This document shows, piece after piece, positions 44,504 through 53,435 of a DNA stretch of 64,000 bases. The position numbers were made by a program, and so were the translations under genes. Position 1 is the stretch's first letter; each line of letters opens with the position of its first letter. A model generated the notes under the pieces. The model did not search any database. It was not told the origin of the DNA and saw only the letters and a program-made list of their open reading frames with translations. This DNA comes from DATKUA01 sp965602675. GTDB lineage: Bacteria; Acidobacteriota; DATKUA01. The stretch covers positions 1-64,000 of the forward strand of contig CBFCZO010000002.1 in NCBI GenBank assembly GCA_965602675.1, written 5' to 3'.

Positions 44504-45243
44504 ACCTGAGTCACCATAGCGCTGATCTCCACATCCACTCTTGTCTCTCGCCTTGTGGAGAGTTGGAGATGTCCCCCCTCCGCATCGCCGAGCGGGCAAA
44601 GGATGTCGGCCTCGATCTGATCGCTATCTGTGACCACAACAGCGCCGAAAACGCTGAGGCTGTGCTGGAAGCGTGCTCAAAGAGGAATCTGTCTGTTATC
44701 GCCGGGATGGAAATCACGACGAGCGAGGAAATTCACATCGTCGGCCTTTTCCCCGACGTGAGTGCCGCTTTGGCGGTCCAGGAGGTTGTCTATGAAAACC
44801 TTCCTGGCAAGAACGACGAAGACGTCTTCGGCATCCAGGTAGTGGCCAACGGAGACGACGAGGTGGAAGGCTTCAATTCCAGGCTGCTCATTGGTGCCAC
44901 CGCGCTGAGCCTGCAGGAGGTTATTGATCTGATTCACAAAAAGGGGGGGCTGGCGATCGCTGCTCATATCGATAGAGCCAGCTTCAGCCTGATCAGCCAG
45001 TTGGGATTCATCCCGGAGGGTCTCGAGCTCGACGGCGTCGAAGTTGCCTCGACAGCGGATTACGGCGACTTCGTCGACCAGGGCACGAAACAGTGGGCTG
45101 TTCTGACCTCCTCCGATGCTCACCGCCTCGAGGAGATAGGCAGTAAGCGAACTACGATTTACGCGGCTGAGCCGACTTTCAACGAAGTGGGATTGGCGCT
45201 GAGAGGCGCTGAGGGCCGCAGAGTAGAGATTGAGAGGGTTTGA
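44500..45243 (+). CDS. PHP-domain phosphoesterase
   Basis: A 247-residue protein with DLHIHSCLSPCG, the PHP motif I His pair, AICDHNS motif II, AGMEITTSEEIH, IAAHIDRAS motif III and SSDAH motif IV: the metal site looks complete. PHP enzymes act on phosphate esters, for example 3',5'-nucleoside bisphosphates. PHP genes of this type are regular neighbours of HydABC-type hydrogenases, role unknown. The stop overlaps the start of the next gene. Confidence 0.88.
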   Translation: MNLSHHSADLHIHSCLSPCGELEMSPLRIAERAKDVGLDLIAICDHNSAENAEAVLEACSKRNLSVIAGMEITTSEEIHIVGLFPDVSAALAVQEVVYENLPGKNDEDVFGIQVVANGDDEVEGFNSRLLIGATALSLQEVIDLIHKKGGLAIAAHIDRASFSLISQLGFIPEGLELDGVEVASTADYGDFVDQGTKQWAVLTSSDAHRLEEIGSKRTTIYAAEPTFNEVGLALRGAEGRRVEIERV

Positions 45244-45824
45244 AGTTGGAAGACTTTTCCATGCACGTCCTTGATGTCGTTGAGAATTCTCTCAATGCAG
45301 GTGCGTCCAGAATCCAGATCTGGCTGCAAGAGGACAAGGCTTCGGACACTCTTACGCTGGAAATAATCGACAACGGCTCGGGGATGGAAGAGGATCTGCT
45401 CAGGAAAGTCACCTCGCCGTTCGCCACGACCAGGACCACTCGCAAGATCGGCATGGGCTTGTCGTTTCTGGCGCAAACAGCCGAGACCGCTGGCGGGGAG
45501 TTTCAGATCAAATCCGATCCCGGCATAGGAACACGCGTTACCGCCACTCTCAGGCTGAGTCACATAGACAGAATGCCGATCGGCAACATCTGCGAAACCA
45601 TCATGACATTGGTCATTTGCCACCCCGATGTTCACTTCTATATCTCATATGAAAAGGATGGCGGGGATTTCTGCATAGATACCAACTTGATACGAGAACA
45701 ACTCGAGGGGATCAACCCTTCCCACCCGGAGGTTATCGGTGCATTGCGTTCAATGATCCGGAAAGGCCTGGATCAGATCGGGGTGGCGACGCCTGCAAAG
45801 CTTGAGGTGAGTAACAAGAGTTAG
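45240..45824 (+). CDS. GHKL ATP-binding protein (second HATPase)
   Basis: A 194-residue protein starting at TTG overlapping the PHP stop (an ATG at 45261 is an alternative). VENSLNAGAS is the N-box, IDNGSGM the G1 box, KIGMGLSFL the G2 box and GIGTRV the G3 box. The C-terminal about 70 residues have no obvious domain. It lacks His-kinase dimerisation sequences. Together with the gene at 42383 the operon carries two GHKL proteins. Confidence 0.85.
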   Translation: MKLEDFSMHVLDVVENSLNAGASRIQIWLQEDKASDTLTLEIIDNGSGMEEDLLRKVTSPFATTRTTRKIGMGLSFLAQTAETAGGEFQIKSDPGIGTRVTATLRLSHIDRMPIGNICETIMTLVICHPDVHFYISYEKDGGDFCIDTNLIREQLEGINPSHPEVIGALRSMIRKGLDQIGVATPAKLEVSNKS

Positions 45825-45917
45825 AGGTAATTCGAATGGAATTGGTCCTCCGGTCCGAAGCCTTGGCTGGATCGATAGGTGGACAGAAGGTCAAACATTG
45901 GCAAGGGAGAAGCGGTT

Positions 45918-46388
45918 ATGGCAACGACCGACGTCGATGTAGAAAGTAAAGTCGATGAGATTATCTCAAGATACCCGGGGGGGAAGCGGGAGATCATCTC
46001 GATTCTTCAGGACGTCCAAGAAGAGTTTAACTACATTCCCAAGGACGTGCTGATTGAGGTCAGCAGCAAACTCGAGATGCCGCTGAGCCGGGCATATGCC
46101 CTGGCCACTTTCTACTCGGCATTCAGCCTGGAACCCAGAGGTGACTACCCGATCAGTGTCTGCTTGGGCACCGCCTGCCACGTACGCGGAGCGCCCAGGA
46201 TAGTTGATCAGCTGGAGCGTGAGCTGGGTATCAGTAAGGGGCACACTACGCCCGATGGCAAGTTCAGTCTCGATGAAGTTCGCTGTTTGGGATGCTGCGG
46301 CTTGGCGCCGGTGATCACTGTCGGCAGCGATCTCTACGGGAAAATAAAAATTGGACGCGTCAAGTCGATACTTAAGAAGTATCAATAG
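45918..46388 (+). CDS. NuoE/HydC-like [2Fe-2S] subunit
   Basis: A 156-residue thioredoxin-fold protein. The ATG at 45918 with AAGGGAGAAG upstream is preferred to an upstream in-frame start at 45879. The [2Fe-2S] ligands are in SVCLGTACHVRGA and VRCLGCCGLAP (C-x4-C and C-x3-C), as in the 24-kDa subunit of complex I and HydC. It pairs with NuoF to form the NADH module. A 93-bp gap separates it from the HATPase gene. Confidence 0.92.
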   Translation: MATTDVDVESKVDEIISRYPGGKREIISILQDVQEEFNYIPKDVLIEVSSKLEMPLSRAYALATFYSAFSLEPRGDYPISVCLGTACHVRGAPRIVDQLERELGISKGHTTPDGKFSLDEVRCLGCCGLAPVITVGSDLYGKIKIGRVKSILKKYQ

Positions 46389-46420
46389 CGGCCGAGACCG
46401 GAGCGCGAAAGGAGGAAATC

Positions 46421-46804
46421 TTGGGCAAGCTAAAGGTTTCTGACCTTGAGAAGATCAAGGAAAGAGTGAGGCGAACCACCACCCTGCGCGACGGCCAGGG
46501 CAATGCCCGGGTCATTGTGCATATGGGGACTTGTGGTATCGCCGCCGGTGCGCGAGACGTCATAAGCGCGCTGATGGACGAGGTCGAAAAGAAAGGCCTG
46601 ACCGATGTGATTTTGACGACGGCGGGATGCGCCGGCCTCTGTAGCCGCGAGCCCATGGCCACGGTCGAGCGCAAAGGGCAGCCTCCAGTCAAGTATGTCG
46701 ACCTCAACGACGAGAAGATCCGCAGGATCCTCAATGAACATGTCGTTGGAGGCACGATCGTCGAAGAATTCGCTCTGGCGATCGGAAGTGAACAGATGCA
46801 CTAA
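46421..46804 (+). CDS. Thioredoxin-like [2Fe-2S] ferredoxin
   Basis: A 127-residue protein starting at TTG after AAAGGAGG. The cluster ligands appear in HMGTCGIAAGA (one Cys) and TTAGCAGLCSREP (two Cys); only three Cys are clear, whereas four are usual, because the first motif has C-G where C-x4-C would be expected. This small protein is a standard companion between hydC and hydB. The family homologue is often annotated (2Fe-2S) ferredoxin domain-containing protein. Cluster binding may need checking. Confidence 0.82.
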   Translation: MGKLKVSDLEKIKERVRRTTTLRDGQGNARVIVHMGTCGIAAGARDVISALMDEVEKKGLTDVILTTAGCAGLCSREPMATVERKGQPPVKYVDLNDEKIRRILNEHVVGGTIVEEFALAIGSEQMH

Positions 46805-46879
46805 ATCACCCGGTTAGAGATCCTGGCGCCGCTTCATTGAAGGCGTCTCACAGGATCCCAGGTTCTGGGAGGTGCGGAA

Positions 46880-48685
46880 TTGGCGGAACACAGAACACAT
46901 TTAATGATATGCGCCGGAACAGGATGCGTATCCAACGGCGCGTACGATGTGAAAACCGCCCTTGAACGTGAAATTGCCAAGCATGGCCTGGAGCACGAGG
47001 TTGCCATTGTAACCACAGGTTGTAACGGGTTTTGCGCGCAAGGGCCAATTGTGGTCGTCCAACCCGACGGCATCTTCTACCAGTTGCTGGATGAAAAGGT
47101 GGTCCCGCATCTGGTCGAAGAACACTTTCTCAAAGGGCGGCCGGTCGAGAACCTCATGTATGTCCCACCGGAAGAGGAATCTCCTGTTCCAAGGATGAGA
47201 GACATCGGCTTCTTTAAGAAACAGAGGTTGATAGCCCTGCGTAACCGCGGAGTCATCGATCCGGAAGTCATTGATGAGTACATCGGTAGGGACGGCTATC
47301 GAGCCCTTGCCAAGGTGGTCACGGAGATGACTCCGGAGGAAGTTATCCAGCTGGTTGTCAAATCCGGATTGCGGGGGCGCGGCGGCGCGGGATTCCTTAC
47401 GGGAGAAAAATGGCGCCTGGCGAGAAAATCGGAAGGGGCTGAGAAATACGTCGTGTGCAACGCCGACGAGGGTGACCCCGGCGCCTTTATGGACAGAAGT
47501 ATCGTCGAGTCCGATCCCCACACTGTTATTGAGGGACTGACGATCGGCGCTTACGCTGTCGGCGCGCGCGAGGGTTTTGTTTACATCCGCAACGAATATC
47601 CTCTTGCCCTCGAGCGCCTGCAGTTGGCAATTGAGCAGGCAAAGGACTACGGACTGCTGGGCGAGAATATATTCGGCACAGACTTCAGCTTCGACATCCA
47701 CGTTCACCGCGGAGCGGGAGCTTTTGTCTGCGGAGAAGAGACGGCCCTGATCGCGTCGATTGAAGGGAAACTCGGCAACCCCCGCCAGCGTCCCCCCTAC
47801 CCGGTTCACTCTGGGCTCTGGGACAAGCCGACAAACATCAACAACGTCGAAACATGGTCCAATATACCCATGATTATCCAGCACGGCGCCGAGTGGTTCT
47901 CGAGCATCGGCACGGAATCGAGCAAGGGAACAAAGGTCTTCTCCCTTGTCGGCCAGATTAACAACACAGGCCTTGTGGAAGTCCCGATGGGGATCACGTT
48001 GCGAGAGATCATCTACGACATCGGCGGGGGCATTCCCGGCGGTAGGAAGTTCAAGGCGGTTCAAACCGGGGGGCCCTCGGGGGGCTGTATTCCGCAAGAG
48101 CTCCTGGATCTGCCGATCGACTTCGAGAGCCTCTGGGAGGCCGGCTCGATGATGGGCAGCGGCGGCCTTGTGGTGATGGACGAAACAACCTGCATGGTCG
48201 ATATTGCGCGCTACTTCCTCAGCTTCACCCAGATCGAGTCATGCGGAAAATGCGTCTCTTGTCGCGACGGAACCAAGTGGTTGCTCGACATCCTCACGAA
48301 GATTTGTGAAGGCAAAGGCACGCCTGAGGACCTCAGCACCCTTGAGCACATAGCGAACGTTGTCAAGGACGCCTCCCTGTGCGGTCTGGGGCAGACGGCT
48401 CCGAATCCGGTTCTGACGACTATCAAATACTTCCGCAATGAATACGAGGCGCACATCAACGAAAAGAAATGCCCTGCCAAAGTGTGCAAGGCCCTGCTCA
48501 CGTTCACCATCAACCCCGAACAGTGCGTCGAAGCGGGGCATGGTTGCCATCAGTGCGCTCGCAGCTGCCCGGAGGCCGCGATTACCGGCGACAAGGGTAA
48601 GGCCCACCGGATTATCGAGGATAAGTGCATTAAATGCGGCGTTTGCCATGACGTCTGTAACTTCAATGCCGTGATGGTCGAATAA
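46880..48685 (+). CDS. NuoF/HydB-like NADH-binding flavoprotein
   Basis: A 601-residue protein starting at TTG after GGGAGGTG. An N-terminal thioredoxin-like [2Fe-2S] domain (C11, C16, C48, C52) precedes the FMN/NADH domain, with GLRGRGGAGF (about 163-172), NADEGDPGAFMDR and CGEETALI. The N3-type cluster motif is ESCGKCVSCRDGT with a fourth Cys downstream in ASLCGLGQ. A C-terminal 2[4Fe-4S] ferredoxin closes it. The layout matches HydB of electron-bifurcating hydrogenases. It should exchange electrons with NAD(H) (or NADPH) and hand them to the next gene's product. Confidence 0.94.
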   Translation: MAEHRTHLMICAGTGCVSNGAYDVKTALEREIAKHGLEHEVAIVTTGCNGFCAQGPIVVVQPDGIFYQLLDEKVVPHLVEEHFLKGRPVENLMYVPPEEESPVPRMRDIGFFKKQRLIALRNRGVIDPEVIDEYIGRDGYRALAKVVTEMTPEEVIQLVVKSGLRGRGGAGFLTGEKWRLARKSEGAEKYVVCNADEGDPGAFMDRSIVESDPHTVIEGLTIGAYAVGAREGFVYIRNEYPLALERLQLAIEQAKDYGLLGENIFGTDFSFDIHVHRGAGAFVCGEETALIASIEGKLGNPRQRPPYPVHSGLWDKPTNINNVETWSNIPMIIQHGAEWFSSIGTESSKGTKVFSLVGQINNTGLVEVPMGITLREIIYDIGGGIPGGRKFKAVQTGGPSGGCIPQELLDLPIDFESLWEAGSMMGSGGLVVMDETTCMVDIARYFLSFTQIESCGKCVSCRDGTKWLLDILTKICEGKGTPEDLSTLEHIANVVKDASLCGLGQTAPNPVLTTIKYFRNEYEAHINEKKCPAKVCKALLTFTINPEQCVEAGHGCHQCARSCPEAAITGDKGKAHRIIEDKCIKCGVCHDVCNFNAVMVE

Positions 48686-48696
48686 GGAGAGGCGCT

Positions 48697-50460
48697 ATGG
48701 TCAACCTGACAATTAACGGACGACGAGTAGAGGCGGAGGAGGGAACGAGCATCCTCCAGGCTGCAAAGAGGCTCAACATCGAGATCCCCACCCTGTGCTT
48801 TCACGAGATTCTTGAACCCTTTGCCGACTGCCGTCTCTGCGTTGTGGAACTTGAACACAGAGGCAAGTCGAAAATTGTGACTTCCTGCAGCCAAATGGTT
48901 GAGGAAGGTATGAGTGTCATCACTGATTCCGACTGGGCCCTCACCACGCGCAAGTACGTGTTGCAGCTGCTGCTCTCGCGCTGGCCCAACGTCCCGGTTC
49001 TCAAGGAACTTGCGGAGCAGCTCCAAGTGGAGCCGCCGCCGGTTATCCTGGACAACGCCGAGCTGGAAGAGGACGCCTGCATCCGCTGTGGCAGGTGCGT
49101 GGTTGTTTGCGACGAGGTGGTTAACGCGCAGGCCCTTGTGATGGCCAACCGCGGATCCGATCTTATCGTCACCACGGCCTTCAATGAGCGGTCGGACGAC
49201 TGCATAGCCTGCGGCTCATGTTCGCACGTTTGCCCGACGGGTCACGCCAAGATGGTGGACCTGGATGATGTTGAACTGCGTCACAACGAGATCCTGCTCG
49301 GGCCGAATAGTGCAATCCGCATCCCCACCATGCAGGCGATTCCGAATTCGCCGATCATCGACACCGAAATCTGCATCCACTTCAGAACCGGCGGCTGCAA
49401 GGTCTGCGAGCAGGTCTGCGAGCCGGAGGCGGTTAACTTCGACGACGTTGAAGAAGAGCTTGAGTTAGAAGTGGGCAGCGTGATTCTGGCTACGGGTTAC
49501 AAGGAATTCGATCCACGGCCGATGAAGCAATACGGTTACGGGAAGTATCCGAATGTGATCACCGGGCTCGAATTCGAAAGGATGAACTGCGCCAGCGGAG
49601 CCACCAGCGGCCAGATAGTCTGCAATGACGGCAAAACGCCGGAAAGCCTGGCGATCCTGCACTGCATCGGCAGCCGCGACAAGAACTACAACGCCTACTG
49701 CAGCCGCGTCTGCTGCATGTATGCTCTGAAGTTCGCCCACCTCGTGAAAGAGAAGACAGAGGCCGAAGTCTACGACCTCTACATCGATATGCGTTGCCCG
49801 GGTAAGGGATACGAGGAGTTTTACGACAGGCTGCTGCACGAGGACATCCGCTTCATCCGCGGCAAGGGCGCGGAGGTCAGCAACTTCCCCGTCTACGAAG
49901 GCGAGGAGGGCAAGCTGATCGTCAGCGTGGAGGACACACTGATCGGAACGATCCGGCGGATTCCCGTCGACATGGTGGTCCTCTGCGGCGCTCTCGAGGC
50001 GCAGACCGACGCCAAGGAATTCTCCCGCCTGTTTGGCGTCTCGACCGATAAATACGGCTGGATGATCGAGAAGCACCCCAAGCTGGCGCCGGTTGAGACG
50101 GTCAGCGACGGAGTCTTCATCGCCGGCTGCGCCCAGGGTCCGAAGGACATCCCCGATACGGTCGCCCAGGGGAGCGCGGCTGCGTCGATGGCCCTGCAGA
50201 ACATCAACAAGGGCGAGGTCGAGCTGGAAGGCTATTTCGCGATCGTCGACGAGGAATTGTGCAGCGGCTGCCGCGTCTGCAACGACCTCTGCCCCTACGG
50301 GGCGATAATCTTCGACGAGGAGGAGAAAGTGAGCCGGGTTCAGGAGGCGCTCTGCAAGTCCTGTGGCACTTGCGTTAGTGCCTGCCCGTCCTCAGCGATA
50401 ATCGGCAAACATTTCACCGATCAGCAAATAATGGCTGAACTTGAGGGAATTTTGTCATGA
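48697..50460 (+). CDS. NuoG-like ferredoxin domain fused to the C-terminal half of HdrA
   Basis: A 587-residue chimera. Residues 1-190 resemble the start of NuoG/HydA: a [2Fe-2S] site (C34, C45, C48, C64) and two [4Fe-4S] motifs (C128/131/134/138 and C169/172/175/179). The His-Cys3 cluster segment normally between them is absent. From about 222 on it is HdrA: C226, C234, C237, C241 complete the inserted ferredoxin. The second flavin-domain part follows (VGSVILATGYKEFDP, LHCIGSRDKNYNAYCSRVCC, FIAGCAQGPKDIPDTVAQG). Two C-terminal clusters (C522/525/528/532 and C553/556/559/563) end it. It takes the place HydA has in HydABC operons but has no H-cluster. The stop overlaps the mvhD start. Confidence 0.9.
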   Translation: MVNLTINGRRVEAEEGTSILQAAKRLNIEIPTLCFHEILEPFADCRLCVVELEHRGKSKIVTSCSQMVEEGMSVITDSDWALTTRKYVLQLLLSRWPNVPVLKELAEQLQVEPPPVILDNAELEEDACIRCGRCVVVCDEVVNAQALVMANRGSDLIVTTAFNERSDDCIACGSCSHVCPTGHAKMVDLDDVELRHNEILLGPNSAIRIPTMQAIPNSPIIDTEICIHFRTGGCKVCEQVCEPEAVNFDDVEEELELEVGSVILATGYKEFDPRPMKQYGYGKYPNVITGLEFERMNCASGATSGQIVCNDGKTPESLAILHCIGSRDKNYNAYCSRVCCMYALKFAHLVKEKTEAEVYDLYIDMRCPGKGYEEFYDRLLHEDIRFIRGKGAEVSNFPVYEGEEGKLIVSVEDTLIGTIRRIPVDMVVLCGALEAQTDAKEFSRLFGVSTDKYGWMIEKHPKLAPVETVSDGVFIAGCAQGPKDIPDTVAQGSAAASMALQNINKGEVELEGYFAIVDEELCSGCRVCNDLCPYGAIIFDEEEKVSRVQEALCKSCGTCVSACPSSAIIGKHFTDQQIMAELEGILS

Positions 50461-50918
50461 GTTTTGAACCGAGGATAGTTGGATTCCTCTGTAATTGGTG
50501 TTCCTACACCGGAGCCGATCTGGCCGGTACCTCCCGTCTCGATTATCTGCCCAACTGCCGGGTGATTCGCGTGATGTGCTCGGGCAGGGTCGATCCCACG
50601 TTCATCGTCAAGGCATTTGCGATGGGCGCTGACGGAGTGCTGGTGAGCGGCTGCCATCCCGGTGACTGCCATTACCTTGAGGGGAACTACAAGACTATGC
50701 GGCGGATCCCGCTGCTGAGGATGATGCTCGAGCAGTTCGGGATCGAGCCGGAGAGGCTGCGCCTGACGTTCGTCAGCGCTAGCGAAGGGGAGTTGTGGGC
50801 ACAGGTGGTCGATGAATTCACAGAGACCGTCAGATCGCTTGGCCCGCTGGGTATGGACAAGATCGCCAGCGGCGGGGAGGTCGAGATCCCCGTTGAGGCC
50901 GTAGCCGAAGGAGCGTGA
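50457..50918 (+). CDS. mvhD: MvhD-like [2Fe-2S] protein
   Basis: A 153-residue protein. Cys-rich motifs VGFLCNWCSYTGAD (C12, C15), VMCSGRVD (C41) and GVLVSGCHPGDCHY (C66, C71) are those of MvhD/FlpD, which links the [NiFe] hydrogenase (or formate dehydrogenase) to HdrA. Its position between the HdrA-containing chimera and mvhG matches that bridging role. It overlaps both neighbours' ends by 4 bp or less. Confidence 0.93.
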   Translation: MSFEPRIVGFLCNWCSYTGADLAGTSRLDYLPNCRVIRVMCSGRVDPTFIVKAFAMGADGVLVSGCHPGDCHYLEGNYKTMRRIPLLRMMLEQFGIEPERLRLTFVSASEGELWAQVVDEFTETVRSLGPLGMDKIASGGEVEIPVEAVAEGA

Positions 50919-50920
50919 TG

Positions 50921-51877
50921 ATGGCGAAACCGAAAGCTGCGTTTTATTGGGCGGCGAGCTGTGGCGGCTGCGAGATCTCACTCCTGGCTATCCACGAGAA
51001 AATCGTGGAGGTCGCCTCAGCGGTCGACATCGTTTTCTGGCCCGTCGCCATCGACGTCAAGTACAAGGACGTGGAGGCGATGGAAGACAAGTCCATCGAC
51101 CTGTGCATGTTCAACGGGGCGATCCGCACGTCGGAGAACGAGCACTTGGCCAAGCTGCTGCGCCGTAAGAGCAAGATCATGGTGGCGCACGGTTCGTGTG
51201 CGCACACCGGCGGCATCCCGGGCCTGGCGAACTTCACGACCAAAGAGGAAATATTCAACCGTGCCTACATCGATAACCCATCCATCGATAATCCCGACGG
51301 CATCGTGCCCCAGGAGAAAACCGACGTGCCCGAGGGCGAGCTGGTGTTGCCCAAGTTCTTCAACACCGTAAAAACGCTGGCGCAGACGGTCGATGTTGAC
51401 TACTTCATGCCAGGCTGCCCTCCGGTTCCCGAGCAGACGCTCAACGTCTTCACGGCGATTCTCGAGGGCAAGCTGCCGCCGGCCGGAACGGTGATCGGAA
51501 GGGATGAGAAGACGGTCTGCGACCAGTGCAAGCACGAGCCTCAGCAGAAAAACATCAAGGAGATCAAGCGGCCGCACGAGGTGATCATCGATCCCGACGA
51601 GTGCATCCTCGAGCAGGGAGTGATCTGCATGGGGCCCGCAACGATGGCAGGCTGCGGGGCCCAGTGCACCAGCGCCGATATGCCGTGCCGTGGTTGCTAC
51701 GGACCACCTCTGGGCGTCTCCGACCAGGGAGCAAAGATGTGCAGCGCGTTGGCATCGATAATCGATAGCAACGACGAGGAGGAGATCGCGCGGATAATCG
51801 AAACCGTTGTTGATCCGGCAGGGACTTTCTATCGTTTCGGTCTCCCCTACTCGACCCTGAGGAGGACACGGACATGA
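50921..51877 (+). CDS. mvhG: [NiFe] hydrogenase small subunit, MvhG-like
   Basis: A 318-residue protein; GTG 50915, ATG 50918 and ATG 50921 are in frame, and the last has AAGGAG at the best distance. The proximal cluster motif is ASCGGCE (C14, C17), with GSCAHTGG and PGCPP supplying the further ligands. Additional Cys-rich segments occur near the C-terminus (CDQCKHEP, ICMGPATMAGCGAQCTSADMPCRGC). No Tat signal is present, so the enzyme is cytoplasmic, as in group 3 hydrogenases. Its TGA overlaps the large-subunit ATG. Confidence 0.93.
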   Translation: MAKPKAAFYWAASCGGCEISLLAIHEKIVEVASAVDIVFWPVAIDVKYKDVEAMEDKSIDLCMFNGAIRTSENEHLAKLLRRKSKIMVAHGSCAHTGGIPGLANFTTKEEIFNRAYIDNPSIDNPDGIVPQEKTDVPEGELVLPKFFNTVKTLAQTVDVDYFMPGCPPVPEQTLNVFTAILEGKLPPAGTVIGRDEKTVCDQCKHEPQQKNIKEIKRPHEVIIDPDECILEQGVICMGPATMAGCGAQCTSADMPCRGCYGPPLGVSDQGAKMCSALASIIDSNDEEEIARIIETVVDPAGTFYRFGLPYSTLRRTRT

Positions 51878-53337
51878 CGAAACGCTACACTATCGATCCG
51901 ATAACCCGCCTCGAAGGGCACGGCAGAATAGAGATCTTCGTCGACGACGACGGCGAAGTGGAAAACGTTTACCTGCAGATCCCCGAGCTGCGCGGTTTCG
52001 AGCGCTTCTGCGAAGGGCGCCCGGTGGAAGAATTGCCGCGGATTACGCCGCGGATCTGCGGCGTCTGCCCCGAAGCTCACCACATGGCCAGCTCAAAGGC
52101 TGCCGACGCCGTCTACAACCTCGACATCCCCTCAGCCGCCAAGAAACTGCGCGAACTGTTCTACAACTGCTTCTACGTTACTGACCACGCCGTGCACTTC
52201 TATATACTTGCCGGGCCCGACTTCATTATGGGCCCCGACGCCGAGCCTGCCGTGCGCAACATCCTTGGAGTAATCGGCAAAGTCGGCATGGAAGTGGCCG
52301 GCAAGCTGATCGAAGCGCGCAAACGCTGTGAGGATGTGCTGGTCTACCTGGGCGGCAAGCAGGTGCACCAGGTTTGCGGCCTGCCCGGAGGCATGAGCAA
52401 GGCGCTCGACAAGGAAAAGCACAAGGAATTCCTCGAGCATGCCGCATACTGTGTCGAGTTCGGCAAGTTCACCATCCAGCTGTTCAAGGACATCGTGCTG
52501 GCAAACCAGGCATACGTTGACTTGATTCTCAGCGACGACTACGCCAACAACACGCACAACATGGGCGTCGTCGACGAGAACAACAAGGTGAACTTCTACC
52601 ACGGCGACATCCGCGTCACCGACCCCGAAGGCAACGAGGTGGTCAAATTCAAACCGGAAGCTTACATGGACAACATCGCCGAACATGTCGAGCCATGGAG
52701 CTATCTAAAATTCCCCTATATCAAGAAGATAGGCTGGAAGGGCTTCGTCGACGGCAAGGAAAGCGGTGTTTACAAGGCCTCGCCTCTCGGCCGCCTCAAC
52801 GCCTCCGACGGCATGGCCACGCCGATAGCCCAGGAAGCGTATGAGGCTTTCTACGCTACTCTGGGCGGCGATCCGGTGAACGCGACGCTGGCGACGCACT
52901 GGGCGCGAGTGATCGAGCTGATGTATGCCGCCGAGCGCTTCAAGGAACTCTGCGAAGACCCGGAGATCACCGATCCGGTGGTGAAGAAGGTTCCGGAGGA
53001 AACGCCTTCGGAGGGCGTCGGCGTGGTCGAATCGCCGCGTGGCACCCTTTACCACCATTACGTCACCGACGAGCGCGGCATTATCAAACGCGCCAACCTG
53101 ATTGTCGGCACCACGAACAACAACGCCTCGATCAGCCTCAGCCTCAAGAAGGCGGCCAAGGCCCTCTTCGGCAAAGGCAAAGAGGTCACCGAGGCGACTC
53201 TCAACATGGTGGAAATGGCCTTCCGGGCGTACGATCCATGCTTTGGATGCGCGACGCACACGCTGCCGGGCGAGATGCCGCTGGAGGTTAACATACGAGA
53301 CAAGAACGGCAATATAATTGAGTCGTACAGGAAGTAA
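51874..53337 (+). CDS. mvhA: [NiFe] hydrogenase large subunit, MvhA-like (group 3c type)
   Basis: A 487-residue catalytic subunit. The nickel-iron ligands are in PRICGVCPEAH (C62, C65) and DPCFGCATH (C456, C459, with cleavage expected after H462), leaving a 25-residue C-terminal peptide to be removed. The group 3c assignment rests on the MvhD and HdrA neighbours and overall MvhA similarity. It should oxidise or produce H2 in the cytoplasm. A strong terminator follows the stop, before the protease gene. Confidence 0.95.
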   Translation: MTKRYTIDPITRLEGHGRIEIFVDDDGEVENVYLQIPELRGFERFCEGRPVEELPRITPRICGVCPEAHHMASSKAADAVYNLDIPSAAKKLRELFYNCFYVTDHAVHFYILAGPDFIMGPDAEPAVRNILGVIGKVGMEVAGKLIEARKRCEDVLVYLGGKQVHQVCGLPGGMSKALDKEKHKEFLEHAAYCVEFGKFTIQLFKDIVLANQAYVDLILSDDYANNTHNMGVVDENNKVNFYHGDIRVTDPEGNEVVKFKPEAYMDNIAEHVEPWSYLKFPYIKKIGWKGFVDGKESGVYKASPLGRLNASDGMATPIAQEAYEAFYATLGGDPVNATLATHWARVIELMYAAERFKELCEDPEITDPVVKKVPEETPSEGVGVVESPRGTLYHHYVTDERGIIKRANLIVGTTNNNASISLSLKKAAKALFGKGKEVTEATLNMVEMAFRAYDPCFGCATHTLPGEMPLEVNIRDKNGNIIESYRK

Positions 53338-53355
53338 ATAGAGTCGTATACAATT

Positions 53356-53395
53356 GGCGGCGGCGGGCGCGCGGAGCTCGCCGCCGACTGTTTTT
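53356..53395 (+). terminator. Intrinsic terminator after mvhA
   Basis: GGCGGCG (53356-53362) pairs with CGCCGCC (53379-53385), then GACTG and five T. It divides the structural genes from the maturation protease, which would need read-through or its own promoter. Confidence 0.75.
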
Positions 53396-53435
53396 ATTAT
53401 ACTTCAGGTGTTTTTTCACGTCCGGCGGAGTGAAC

